From assembly GCA_009692005.1 (NCBI GenBank), contig SHZZ01000018.1:1-60332 (forward strand): a stretch of 60,332 nucleotides of DNA, given 5' to 3'. The notes below the pieces were generated by a model. It was given only the letters and a program-made list of their open reading frames with translations, was not told where the DNA came from and searched no databases. The stretch comes from Gemmataceae bacterium (GTDB lineage: Bacteria > Planctomycetota > Planctomycetia > Gemmatales > Gemmataceae). Shown piece by piece: positions 1 to 7,867 of the stretch. The stretch's first letter is position 1, and each line of letters begins with the position of its first letter. The translations under genes and the position numbers were made by a program.

Positions 1-77
1 GAAAGCTCTTTCCGCTTCACCTTCTCCATCCACTCCAACCGTGACATTTCCTTCCGACTCATCGTTATCGTCTCCAT
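1..77 (-). CDS. Transposase N-terminus (partial, runs off the window)
   Basis: On the minus strand an ATG at 77 follows a strong ribosome site (AAAGGAGG, about 84-91) and opens a frame that continues to the window edge. The 25 visible residues start METITMSRKEMSRLEW and are rich in Lys, Arg and Glu. This resembles the N-terminus of helix-turn-helix/integrase-type transposases (ISNCY-like or IS21-like), but only the start can be seen. The tandem repeats just upstream (104-174) fit the end of an insertion sequence. The assignment is an inference from the N-terminus plus the repeats; the DDE core lies outside the window. Confidence 0.5.
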   Translation of the reverse strand, partial: METITMSRKEMSRLEWMEKVKRKEL

Positions 78-103
78 TGGCTGCCTCCTTTGAAAGCAGC
101 TTA

Positions 104-174
104 ATGGGGACATTTCTATCTGTGCCAGATGGGGACATTTCTATCTGTGCCAGATGGGGACATTTCTATCTGTG
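104..174. repeat. Three tandem 25-nt repeats at an IS end
   Basis: Two perfect copies of a 25-nt unit beginning ATGGGGACATTTCTATCTGT lie at 104-128 and 129-153. A third copy at 154-174 is truncated after 21 nt. They sit between the transposase start (77) and the 3' end of the next gene (193). Several repeated transposase-binding sites at a terminus are known for the IS21 family and some other integrase-like elements, so these are read as the element's terminal repeats. The element boundary is therefore probably near 174. Confidence 0.6.
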
Positions 175-192
175 GATGACAGAATCTTTTCT

Positions 193-795
193 CTATCCTT
201 GCAAGCCATTTCCCATGCGAAATAGGCGGATTCGAACATAAACGATAATGGCTGCATGAATGGCAAAGGCCAAGGCGACGCCAAGTGCATGGGCTTTCCA
301 ACTCAAGGAATTGCCAATTTGAATCCAGTAAAGCGCCCCAGCACCCAGGGGGACAAACAACACTACAGAAGTGATCAAGCCCGGGTTATATTCCCTTTTA
401 AACAATGCGGGAAGGATATGTCCAAGGGAGTTTAACAGGGGAAGGTAAATGGCTACCAACCCGAAAGAAAGGTCGATGAAAACCGCCAGATAAAGTGCGG
501 TCAGGTCAACTGCCCACACGCCCAGGGAATTGACCCAGAAGGTGGCCACTGGGGTCAGGGCCTCTTTGCCGCCAAACATTCCGTTAAAAAACTTGCGGAA
601 GCGGTCCCCGGCATGTTCCTCCCACTGGTGGATCATGTAAAGGGGCAATTGCAAGTAAATCAAGGCCACAGCCAAGGGGGCAAGGGAAATCCACAGGGGG
701 AACAAACCCAGAAGGAAAATGCCTGAAAACAAGGCTGCCTGAGGCCATTGCCACTTGGTTACCAGCCAGTCGAATAGAAAAGCCCTTGGTTGCAT
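193..795 (-). CDS. HXXEE-type integral membrane protein
   Basis: A polytopic membrane protein of about 200 residues with five or six hydrophobic segments. The stretch IHQWEEHAGDRF near residue 75 matches the His-x-x-Glu-Glu signature of the HXXEE family, and a later NSLGH supplies another conserved-type His. The family has no well-defined biochemical role; the His and Glu residues suggest a membrane-embedded metal or catalytic site. The start at 795 (MQPRAFLF) is preferred to an upstream ATG at 840 because an AGGA motif precedes it and the longer N-terminus is polar and family-untypical. It transcribes divergently from fae and ends about 20 nt from the insertion-sequence end. Confidence 0.7.
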   Translation of the reverse strand: MQPRAFLFDWLVTKWQWPQAALFSGIFLLGLFPLWISLAPLAVALIYLQLPLYMIHQWEEHAGDRFRKFFNGMFGGKEALTPVATFWVNSLGVWAVDLTALYLAVFIDLSFGLVAIYLPLLNSLGHILPALFKREYNPGLITSVVLFVPLGAGALYWIQIGNSLSWKAHALGVALAFAIHAAIIVYVRIRLFRMGNGLQG

Positions 796-904
796 AAAAG
801 TTTTTCCTGCGGGAAAAATTCTGTTTGCCTTGGCCAACACTTGCCACTATAGTCCCTGCGATAGAGTTTTTTCTCAATAGGAATCAATTGGAGGACTGTG
901 TGCC

Positions 905-1402
905 ATGTCGATGTACATCGGGGAAGCGCTGGTGGGTGAAGGAAATGAAATTGCTCACATTGATTTGTTGATTGGATCGAAAGAAGGGCCAGTTGGGGCG
1001 GCATTTGCCAACGCCCTGACCAACCAATCGGCGGGGCACTCCAGCTTGCTGGCGGTGGTGGCCCCTAACCTGATCTGTAAACCGGCCACGGTCATGATCA
1101 CCAAGGTAACGATCAAGGGCATGAAGCAAGCGGTGCAGATGTTCGGGCCAGCCCAATCAGCGGTCGGTCGGGCCATTGCTGACAGTGTTGCTGAAGGCGT
1201 GATCACAAATCAACAGGCAGACAGCATGGTTTGTGTTTGCGGGGTATTCATTCATCCAGGCGCCGCCGATGACAACAAAATCTTCCAATTCAACTATGAG
1301 GCGGTCAAGCAGGCGGTGAAAAGCGCCATGCGCGGCGAACCCAAGGTGGAAACTATCACAGCACAAAAAGACAAGGTAAAACACCCGTTCTCCCCGAAAT
1401 AA
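905..1402 (+). CDS. fae: Formaldehyde-activating enzyme
   Basis: 165 residues, matching the usual length of single-domain Fae. It catalyses condensation of formaldehyde with tetrahydromethanopterin to methylene-H4MPT, the entry of the H4MPT-linked formaldehyde oxidation route. The conserved N-terminal block GNEIAHIDLLIGSKEGPVG contains the His known as the catalytic residue in Methylorubrum Fae, and the segment GPAQSAVGRAIADSV is also typical. A GGAGG at 890-894 supports the ATG at 905. The next gene is mtdB, which uses the Fae product, so the pair forms a pathway unit. H4MPT genes are known from planctomycetes as well as methylotrophic proteobacteria and archaea. Confidence 0.95.
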   Translation: MSMYIGEALVGEGNEIAHIDLLIGSKEGPVGAAFANALTNQSAGHSSLLAVVAPNLICKPATVMITKVTIKGMKQAVQMFGPAQSAVGRAIADSVAEGVITNQQADSMVCVCGVFIHPGAADDNKIFQFNYEAVKQAVKSAMRGEPKVETITAQKDKVKHPFSPK

Positions 1403-1430
1403 CTGGGGTTGGAAGAATGGTTTCGAACTT

Positions 1431-1456
1431 GGGGGCGGCAACGCCCCCATTTTTTT
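1431..1456 (+). terminator. Intrinsic terminator between fae and mtdB
   Basis: A perfect 7-bp GC stem (GGGGGCG / CGCCCCC, 1431-1437 and 1442-1448) with a GCAA tetraloop is followed directly by A and seven T residues. This is a textbook factor-independent terminator. It sits 28 nt after the fae stop and ends just before the mtdB ribosome site, so it can end fae transcripts or act as a partial attenuator that makes fae message more abundant than mtdB. Confidence 0.85.
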
Positions 1457-1466
1457 CGAGGCTGCT

Positions 1467-2336
1467 GTGGATAAAAGAAAAATCCTTATTCAACTCGACG
1501 CCGACGAGCAAGCCAGCTTATTTGACCGGGTTGTGGCCGTGGACGCGGGGGCAGAAGTGTTATTCAGCCACGCCGGGGTGCAGCCGGAGCAGGTTAAAGA
1601 CCTGGTGCATGGCGCCATCTTTACTCGCGGGCCGAAAGATCTGAAAAGCACGGCAATTTTTATTGGCGGCAGCCAAGTTGCCGCCGCCGAGCAACTTCTT
1701 CGATCTGCACTTTCCCACATGATCCCGGCATTTGGCCTGCGAGTTTCAATCATGCTCGATGCCAACGGTTCCAACACGACCGCAGCGGCAGCGGTACGGG
1801 TGGCAACCCGCCACCTGGTTTTACAAGGAATGAAATGCCTGGTCCTTGGTGGCACCGGACCGGTGGGAAGGCGGGCGGCTTTACTACTAGGATCGCTTGG
1901 CGCTGAAGTCCGTCTTGCGTCCCGCGATTTTAAAAAAGCCCAAGAGGCTTGTAAAGAAATTCAACCCCCAGGCGCTAATGCCAGGCCCCTGCCCTTTCAA
2001 GTTTCCAATTCCCGGGAATTGCTTGAGGCCCTGCATGGTTGCGCTTTGGTCATTTCGGCCGGCGCCCCGGGTGTTCGCCTGATCGATGGGGCCTCCCTCA
2101 AGCAATCCGCCGACTTAAAGTTGGCCATCGACTTGAATGCCGTTCCACCTTTGGGAATCGAGGGGCTGGAAGTTATGGATAAGGGCGCTCAGCGGGAGGG
2201 AATTATTTATTATGGCGCAATCGGCGTTGGGGAATTGAAAATGAAGACCCACAAGGCCTGCATCCGGAAAATGTTTGAACAAAATGATCTGGTGCTGGAT
2301 GCCCTGGAAATCTTTGACATTTCAAAAACCGTCTAA
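1467..2336 (+). CDS. mtdB: Methylene-tetrahydromethanopterin dehydrogenase
   Basis: 289 residues, the usual size for MtdB. It oxidises methylene-H4MPT to methenyl-H4MPT with NAD(P). The N-terminal part (ILIQLDADEQASLFDRVVA) is typical of the H4MPT-binding domain, and the dinucleotide-binding loop reads VLGGTGPVGRRAALLL near residues 126-141. The start is GTG at 1467, with GAGG at 1458-1461 as ribosome site. It follows fae and completes the second step of formaldehyde oxidation; the later enzymes (mch, fhc) are not in the window. Its stop codon overlaps that of the convergent cbiX-like gene by 4 nt. Confidence 0.92.
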   Translation: MDKRKILIQLDADEQASLFDRVVAVDAGAEVLFSHAGVQPEQVKDLVHGAIFTRGPKDLKSTAIFIGGSQVAAAEQLLRSALSHMIPAFGLRVSIMLDANGSNTTAAAAVRVATRHLVLQGMKCLVLGGTGPVGRRAALLLGSLGAEVRLASRDFKKAQEACKEIQPPGANARPLPFQVSNSRELLEALHGCALVISAGAPGVRLIDGASLKQSADLKLAIDLNAVPPLGIEGLEVMDKGAQREGIIYYGAIGVGELKMKTHKACIRKMFEQNDLVLDALEIFDISKTV

Positions 2337-2830
2337 TCCGTTCTGGATTGAATCGCTTCATGCACCCGATCGATGAGGATTTGTTCCACCATGGGGTGCA
2401 AGCCAATCGGCCCGGCCAGGATAAATTCAACCGTTGGAAAGCTGGATGCAAGTTCCTTGCGGGCGGTTTCCAGGTCTTCGGAAACATGCACTCCTGGCGA
2501 GAGAAAATAGGGAACGATTACTACTTGGGAAGCGCCCTTGGCTGCGCAGTTTTCCCCGGCTTGAGGAATTCCCGGGCTGGCAATTTCCAAAAAGGCCGGC
2601 TCCACCACGGGAAAGCGGCTCCGCAGTTTCACGCAAAGGGCAAGCAATTCCTCATTGGCCTCGGGGTTTCTGCTCCCGTGCGCAACAATTAACAGCGCCA
2701 GCTCTGAATTATTTCCCTGAAGATTCAAGCGCTTTCCTTTACTTTCCAGCGTACAGGCCAAAGTTTCTTTTTCTTTCTTGTAGTGGCATTTATCCCCGTT
2801 AGGATACACATCCGGAGGCAAAATACTCAT
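2333..2830 (-). CDS. cbiX: CbiX-type sirohydrochlorin chelatase family protein
   Basis: A single CbiX/SirB domain protein. LLIVAHGSRNPEAN carries the first metal-binding His and VIVPYFLSPGVHVSEDL the second, both in the positions expected of the class II chelatases that insert Co or Fe into tetrapyrroles. The frame is open back to an ATG at 2908, but that would overlap the divergent kinase start; the ATG at 2830 (MSILPPD) is the likelier start, giving 165 residues. About 50 residues before the chelatase core are rich in Lys and Cys and do not look like the family. Which metal it inserts cannot be told from sequence; no other cobalamin or siroheme genes are nearby. Confidence 0.75.
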   Translation of the reverse strand: MSILPPDVYPNGDKCHYKKEKETLACTLESKGKRLNLQGNNSELALLIVAHGSRNPEANEELLALCVKLRSRFPVVEPAFLEIASPGIPQAGENCAAKGASQVVIVPYFLSPGVHVSEDLETARKELASSFPTVEFILAGPIGLHPMVEQILIDRVHEAIQSRTD

Positions 2831-2919
2831 CCTCGCGGCCTTATTTTCAGGGCAAATTTCGCGGGGTAGTAAGATACCTTTTATTCTACCTGGATACTTC
2901 TGTGGCACTCCTGGCTACT

Positions 2920-4368
2920 ATGGATCTTACCGTCCAAAATGTTTATGGTCTTCTCTTGCGAAGCAAGCTTCTTCGGCTGGAAGAAGCGAAAACCATGTTT
3001 ACTCGGTGGGGGAAAGAAGCCAGCCCAGATAATGCTGACCTGGGAAAATTCACCCGCTGGCTGATCAATAACAAGTATGTCACGGAATACCAGGCTTCCT
3101 TACTTTTGCGCGGGCATGGGGAAGGGTTTTTCGTTCACACTTACCGGATCATGGACCGCCTGGGCAAGGGGCGCATGGGCGGCGTCTACCTGGCCGAGCA
3201 TGAAACCGGCCAGGTCGTGGCCATCAAGGTTCTGCCCCCTTCCAAAGCCAGGGAAAAGAATTTCCTCATGCGTTTCCGCAGGGAAACCCACCTGGCCATC
3301 AAACTCGTTCATGAAAATGTGGTTCGAACTTTCGCCATAGGGGAATTCAACGGGCTTCACTACCTGGTCATGGAACACATCCCAGGGGAAACCCTGGATT
3401 CCTTTATAAAACGAACAGGGAAATTATCTCCGCTCGAGGCATGCCACCTGATCTATCAGGCGCTTCTGGGGTTGGAATATTTATTCAACCAAAAAATGAT
3501 CCACCGGGATTTGAAACCTGCCAATTTGATGGTTACAGGCGACCCGATGGATTTGCAGGTTTTGAAAAAAGGAATAAAAATCCTCGACCTGGGACTGGGA
3601 AAAAATTTCCAGCAGAAAGGACCGGTGCAACATGGCATTACGGCCCTTCATATCACGGATGAAGGAGTCATCTTGGGCACGCCTGACTACATGGCGCCGG
3701 AACAGGCCAAGGACCCCCGGGCGATTGACATTCGAGCCGACATTTACAGTCTGGGCTGCGTTCTTTACCATTTATTGGCTGGGCATCCGCCCTTCCCCGA
3801 CACGAACCTATTGAATCAAATGATTCGGCATGCCACAGAACTGGCCATTCCCCTGCCGACCTTGAACAGTTCGGTTCCGCTTGGTCTGGAACAAGTGGTG
3901 AGAAAAATGATGGAGAAATCTCCCGCGGAAAGGCACCAAACTCCGGAACAAGCAGCGCAAGCCCTCCTGCCTTTTATTGGAAAAACCAGGCCCGAGGGAG
4001 AAGGAATTGGACAGGACCAAAAACTGGAAAAGTACCTGACCTGGTTGGAAAAGGAAAAAACCGCGCTTTACAAAGGAGATGTGGAAGGCGCCGCCCAAGA
4101 AGGCTATTTGTACGACCCGGAGCAGGAACAATCCCTGGAAGATTCCTGGGCTGAAAAGGAATCTTCAACGGGATCAGACGAAAGCAGTTTCACCTTTGGA
4201 GAAACCCAAAAAGCCTATGGCAAGTTCAAAAAGAAACCGGGGCAAGCTGGTGGACTTTCCTGGATCAAGGGCCTTTCATGGCGGGAAGGGACCCTGTTTT
4301 TCGCGGGTATTGCCGCCGGCGCGGTTACCACCCTCCTCGGTTGTTGGATCGCCTTAAAATGGATATAA
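2920..4368 (+). CDS. Membrane-anchored Ser/Thr protein kinase
   Basis: A Hanks-type kinase. The first about 70 residues form a helical module (VYGLLLRSKLLRLEEAKTM...) commonly seen ahead of planctomycete kinases. The catalytic domain has the nucleotide loop GKGRMGGVYL, the ATP Lys in VVAIKVL, the catalytic loop IHRDLKPANL and a metal-binding DLG in place of DFG. The APE-like motif is intact (DYMAPEQAKD). After an acidic, Ser-rich linker, one membrane helix (FFAGIAAGAVTTLLGCWIAL) lies at the extreme C-terminus, so the kinase domain probably faces the cytoplasm. A GTG at 2902 is an alternative start 18 nt upstream. nagA follows after 23 nt. Confidence 0.9.
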   Translation: MDLTVQNVYGLLLRSKLLRLEEAKTMFTRWGKEASPDNADLGKFTRWLINNKYVTEYQASLLLRGHGEGFFVHTYRIMDRLGKGRMGGVYLAEHETGQVVAIKVLPPSKAREKNFLMRFRRETHLAIKLVHENVVRTFAIGEFNGLHYLVMEHIPGETLDSFIKRTGKLSPLEACHLIYQALLGLEYLFNQKMIHRDLKPANLMVTGDPMDLQVLKKGIKILDLGLGKNFQQKGPVQHGITALHITDEGVILGTPDYMAPEQAKDPRAIDIRADIYSLGCVLYHLLAGHPPFPDTNLLNQMIRHATELAIPLPTLNSSVPLGLEQVVRKMMEKSPAERHQTPEQAAQALLPFIGKTRPEGEGIGQDQKLEKYLTWLEKEKTALYKGDVEGAAQEGYLYDPEQEQSLEDSWAEKESSTGSDESSFTFGETQKAYGKFKKKPGQAGGLSWIKGLSWREGTLFFAGIAAGAVTTLLGCWIALKWI

Positions 4369-4391
4369 TCCCCCGCCCTTAAGGTTCCCTC

Positions 4392-5552
4392 ATGCTAGTT
4401 CGAGCTAAACATTTTCAAACCGGGAAACCGATCGACCTTCATTGCCAGGAAGGAACCGTTCAGGATATTCTTCCCGCGGGAGAGGCGCCAGCGGATAAGG
4501 AAGGGGAATGGGTTTGTCCCGGGCTATTCGATTTGCAAATTAACGGAGGGTTGGGCATCCCCTTTAGTGATGCAACCCTGGATACGCCAAAAATAATAAC
4601 AGTTGTTGAAGAGTGCTTTTCTCATGGAATAACGAGCTTGTGCCCGACCTTGATTACAAATTCCAAGGAAACTCTCCTGCACGGCTTCCGGGCCCTAAGG
4701 CAAGCCAAGGATGCTGACGAGAATTTAAGCCAGGCTCTCCCCTGTTTTCATTTGGAAGGGCCCTTCATCAGTCCGCAGGATGGCCCGCGGGGCGCCCATG
4801 CCAAAAAACATGTCAGACTTCCCGATTGGAAGGAATTTCAAGAATTGCAGGAAGCCTCGGGCGGAAACATCCGGCTGGTAACCCTGGCGCCGGAATTGCC
4901 CGGAGCCATGGACTTTATCCGTGAACTTACCCTGATCGGAGTGGTGGCGGCCATCGGGCACACTGCCGCAACCCCGGACTGCATCAGGCAGGCGATCAAG
5001 GCGGGGGCCAAGTTGTCCACCCACTTGGGAAATGGCTCGCACGCTGTATTACCCCGGCATGAAAATTACCTGTGGGAGCAGCTAGCCGCCGATAACCTTC
5101 TAGCCAGTTTCATCCCAGATGGGCATCACTTGCCGCCGGCAATCTTGCGGGCCATTGTCCGAACCAAACCCCGTGAAAAACTGGTGATTACCTGCGATGC
5201 CGGCAGTTTGGCGGGCATGCCACCGGGGAAATATTCCACCTGGGGCATGGAATTGGAAGTGCTTCCCAGGGGCAAAGTCGTGGTTCCGGGCACTCCTTTC
5301 CTTGCAGGTTCCGGTTTATTCACCGATGAATGCCTGCGCCACCTGATTTCCTTGGGGGATGTCAGCTTGGATTGGGCCATTTCCATGGCCGGAGCCATCC
5401 CCAGGAAGTTGCTCGGCTTGCCGGGGATGGACCTAGAAGCTGGGATGCCAGCCCGGTTGGTCCTATTCCAATCCCACTTGGGAAGTGAATTTCAGGTGCA
5501 GGCAACCCTGGTGGGAGAAAGGTGGTATTCCGGAAAACCCCGGACACCCTGA
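4392..5552 (+). CDS. nagA: N-acetylglucosamine-6-phosphate deacetylase
   Basis: 386 residues, the normal length of NagA, an amidohydrolase that turns GlcNAc-6-P into GlcN-6-P and acetate in amino-sugar recycling. Visible family marks are the N-terminal PGLFDLQINGG, the metal-ligand Glu in CFHLEGPF, His in AAIGHTAA and STHLGNGSH, the substrate-side GHHLPP, and the catalytic Asp in VITCDAGSLAG. The usual HLFNAM motif is HLGNGSH here, a modest divergence. It starts 23 nt after the kinase stop, so the two may be cotranscribed, though no functional link is obvious. Confidence 0.9.
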   Translation: MLVRAKHFQTGKPIDLHCQEGTVQDILPAGEAPADKEGEWVCPGLFDLQINGGLGIPFSDATLDTPKIITVVEECFSHGITSLCPTLITNSKETLLHGFRALRQAKDADENLSQALPCFHLEGPFISPQDGPRGAHAKKHVRLPDWKEFQELQEASGGNIRLVTLAPELPGAMDFIRELTLIGVVAAIGHTAATPDCIRQAIKAGAKLSTHLGNGSHAVLPRHENYLWEQLAADNLLASFIPDGHHLPPAILRAIVRTKPREKLVITCDAGSLAGMPPGKYSTWGMELEVLPRGKVVVPGTPFLAGSGLFTDECLRHLISLGDVSLDWAISMAGAIPRKLLGLPGMDLEAGMPARLVLFQSHLGSEFQVQATLVGERWYSGKPRTP

Positions 5553-5614
5553 CCGTAAAAGGGCCAAAGAGTTAAGTTGTTTGACAAGAATATTTTGGTT
5601 GTTGAATTGGCAAA

Positions 5615-5660
5615 AATTGTGCATTAACATATTCGCTTGGAAAATGTTAAAGGCACAATT
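5615..5660. promoter_or_regulatory. Long inverted repeat upstream of the signalling cluster
   Basis: The arms AATTGTGCATTAACAT (5615-5630) and ATGTTAAAGGCACAATT (5644-5660) are complementary over about 15 bp with one small asymmetry (A versus AG) and a 13-nt loop. The repeat lies 42 nt before the vWA start. No T tract follows on the plus strand, so it is unlikely to be a simple terminator for nagA. A TTGACA at 5581-5586 may be a -35 box, but no convincing -10 follows. It may be an operator dyad or a leader hairpin. Confidence 0.55.
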
Positions 5661-5701
5661 CATAACGAGTTGCATAATTACCATTTGAGAAATTGCGAAT
5701 C

Positions 5702-6988
5702 ATGACTCCTGATAAAACTAAAGCCAAAATCCATGTGGAACGAATGATGCATCGCAGCAGCATTGCCATTGCCGGAGAGTCGGCTGCAAGCTACGCCTTG
5801 CTAAAATTGATTCCAGCCACGGGAGGCAGCGGCGCTACCATGAGCTTGAATTTGGCCATGGTGCTGGATGTATCCGGGTCCATGTATGAAGAGGATGGAA
5901 CGGGAAAAAGTCGGCTGAGCCGGGTTCAAGAAGCCGCAATCGGCGCACTGGAGTATCTCCGTCCGGAGGACAAAATCACTATTGTGGCCTTTGCCCACAA
6001 CGCCGAGTTGGTTTTACCTGCCACTGCGATATCGCAAAAAAACCAAATTATCGACACCATCATGCGCATCGACATGTTCCATGTCGACGCCGGCGGGACT
6101 TCAATGGACCAAGGCATTGATCTTGGTCTTAATGAACTGCACCGGATATTTGATCCCAAGAGAATTTCCCAATTGATTGTTTTGACCGATGGCGAGACCT
6201 CGGGGGAACAACTATGTCGGCAGCACGCGAAAAGGGCGGCAGACACCAAAATCAACCTGAGCGTCATTGGGGTGGGAACCGAGTGGAATTCCGGCCTTAT
6301 TAAGGACTTGGCCGCGCTTTCAAACGGGAAATGGCATTACATTGATGTCAACCAGATCGATTCGGCGCAAAAGGTATTCGCCAGCGAATTTCAAAGCTTG
6401 TCCAGCGTGGGGTTCCAGGATGTGGAAATCCATTTGATGCTGATGAAAGACATAAAAGTCCGACGCGTGCGAATGGTGGTGCCGGAAATCAAGGACCTCA
6501 ACTTGCAAGATCTTGGGGAAAGGCATTTCAGCGCGAAACTTGGGCCCTTGGAAAAAGACAAAACTTCCCGCTACATTCTGGACTTGAGTTTACCCAAACG
6601 GCCGGACGGGAAATTCAAGCTTTTGGATATCGAGGTGACTTTTGACGCCGGGGCCGCCAATAGGGAAAGCTCTGGCGCCATTCCCCTGGAAATGAATTAC
6701 ACAGCCGCCGGGCATGGATACATCAATGCCGAGGTGGCCCGCCACATTGATGAAGTTCAGATTTTTGAATTGAATAAAAATTTGCAGGAAGCCATATCCC
6801 AGGGGAATACCCAGGAAGCCACCCGGGTGGCGCAAAGCATCGAGAAAAAAGGCGAAGTCATGGGGTCGCGGGCATCAAAGAAAACGATGCTGGCCAAACA
6901 GGTTCTGGCGGAGATCAATCAAGGCGGGCGGGTTTCGAAGAAAACCCAACTGGCGGTAGACGACGCGGCGCGTGCCGCCACCGAATGA
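5702..6988 (+). CDS. von Willebrand factor A domain protein
   Basis: 428 residues without a signal peptide or membrane segment. A vWA domain occupies about residues 48-230. The metal-ion-dependent adhesion site is complete: DVSGS at 56-60, the Thr in DAGGTSMDQGI, and the Asp in IVLTDGETSG. A beta-rich region follows (about 230-360), then a helical C-terminus rich in Glu and Lys. The ATG at 5702 is preferred to the TTG at 5693. Such soluble vWA proteins usually act as Mg-dependent protein-binding hubs. It heads a run of co-oriented FHA, kinase and PP2C genes, which suggests it is the scaffold or effector of that phospho-signalling set. Confidence 0.85.
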   Translation: MTPDKTKAKIHVERMMHRSSIAIAGESAASYALLKLIPATGGSGATMSLNLAMVLDVSGSMYEEDGTGKSRLSRVQEAAIGALEYLRPEDKITIVAFAHNAELVLPATAISQKNQIIDTIMRIDMFHVDAGGTSMDQGIDLGLNELHRIFDPKRISQLIVLTDGETSGEQLCRQHAKRAADTKINLSVIGVGTEWNSGLIKDLAALSNGKWHYIDVNQIDSAQKVFASEFQSLSSVGFQDVEIHLMLMKDIKVRRVRMVVPEIKDLNLQDLGERHFSAKLGPLEKDKTSRYILDLSLPKRPDGKFKLLDIEVTFDAGAANRESSGAIPLEMNYTAAGHGYINAEVARHIDEVQIFELNKNLQEAISQGNTQEATRVAQSIEKKGEVMGSRASKKTMLAKQVLAEINQGGRVSKKTQLAVDDAARAATE

Positions 6989-7086
6989 AAAGGGCCAGGC
7001 CTAGTCCTTGGGCCAGCTTAGGAAAACGGGGCAGGAAGCCAGGTTGAATTAATTGGTCACTGGTGTTTGTTGGAAAGAGGTTGCCA

Positions 7087-7785
7087 ATGTTGACTTGTCC
7101 GTATTGCCATGGGCAAAATGAAGACGGGGCTTTGTTTTGCGATCAATGCAAATCCGACCTGGGGGGCGTAGCACCGGCGGCGCCGGTCATTTCAACGGAT
7201 GAGCCCCCTCCCATGCCCGAGGAATTGCCCCTTCCTTTGGAAATCCCTGCCATGGAAATGGCGCCCTTGGAAATGGAAGCGGTACCCATGGAAATTCCCA
7301 TGGAAATTCCAACCGCCCAGCCCGTGCCTTTGGAACCATTTGAAATTGAGGAGGCGCCCGTTCCTCTGGAAGTTCCACCTCTCCCGGTTGAAGAGGATGC
7401 CCCAATAGCGCCAGCCATTCCAACTGCGGCCCCTGCCGCGGAATCTTTCCAAATTCCTGTCGGCGCCAATCCCCGGCTTTATGTGGCCAGAGGCCAGAAA
7501 CCCAAGGTGGAATATTCCATTATGGAAGGGTTGAATTTCATTGGTCGGGCCGATGACAAACCTGTCGATATCGATTTGGAAGAACAAGAAAGCACCGAGC
7601 GCATTTGGTGCAGTCGCCAGCACGCCGTCATTGAATTGGAAAACGGCAGCATGACCCTCGAGGATTTGAACAGTTCCAATGGGACATTCCTCAACCGCAC
7701 CAGAATTTACCCTGGGCAGAAACAGCCATTGAAGCCCAATGATTTGATCCAGATCGGCGGCATCCAATTGAAAGTCTTGTTTTAA
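7087..7785 (+). CDS. Zinc-ribbon and FHA-domain protein
   Basis: 232 residues in three parts. An N-terminal zinc ribbon has the two pairs CPYC and CDQC within the first 22 residues. A low-complexity linker (about 35-120) repeats short Pro/Glu/Met units such as PLEIPAME and AVPMEIP. A C-terminal FHA domain (about 140-232) retains the phosphothreonine-reading residues: GRADD, CSRQHA and NSSNGTF. The start at 7087 is set by GGAAAGAGG at 7072-7080; an in-frame GTG at 7063 is less likely. It probably recognises a phosphothreonine made by the neighbouring kinase, and the linker could span to partner proteins. Confidence 0.88.
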   Translation: MLTCPYCHGQNEDGALFCDQCKSDLGGVAPAAPVISTDEPPPMPEELPLPLEIPAMEMAPLEMEAVPMEIPMEIPTAQPVPLEPFEIEEAPVPLEVPPLPVEEDAPIAPAIPTAAPAAESFQIPVGANPRLYVARGQKPKVEYSIMEGLNFIGRADDKPVDIDLEEQESTERIWCSRQHAVIELENGSMTLEDLNSSNGTFLNRTRIYPGQKQPLKPNDLIQIGGIQLKVLF

Positions 7786-7867
7786 GTACCTGCTCCAAGA
7801 GCATGGGAATTGAAACCATGGTTTTTGGACTCAATCCAATTGGATTGCCCCCAGGAATTCAATTCCC

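Noticed and set aside
104-174. Three tandem repeats as a CRISPR array
   Set aside because: The copies are directly adjacent with no spacers and lie at a transposase start, so an insertion-sequence terminus explains them better.
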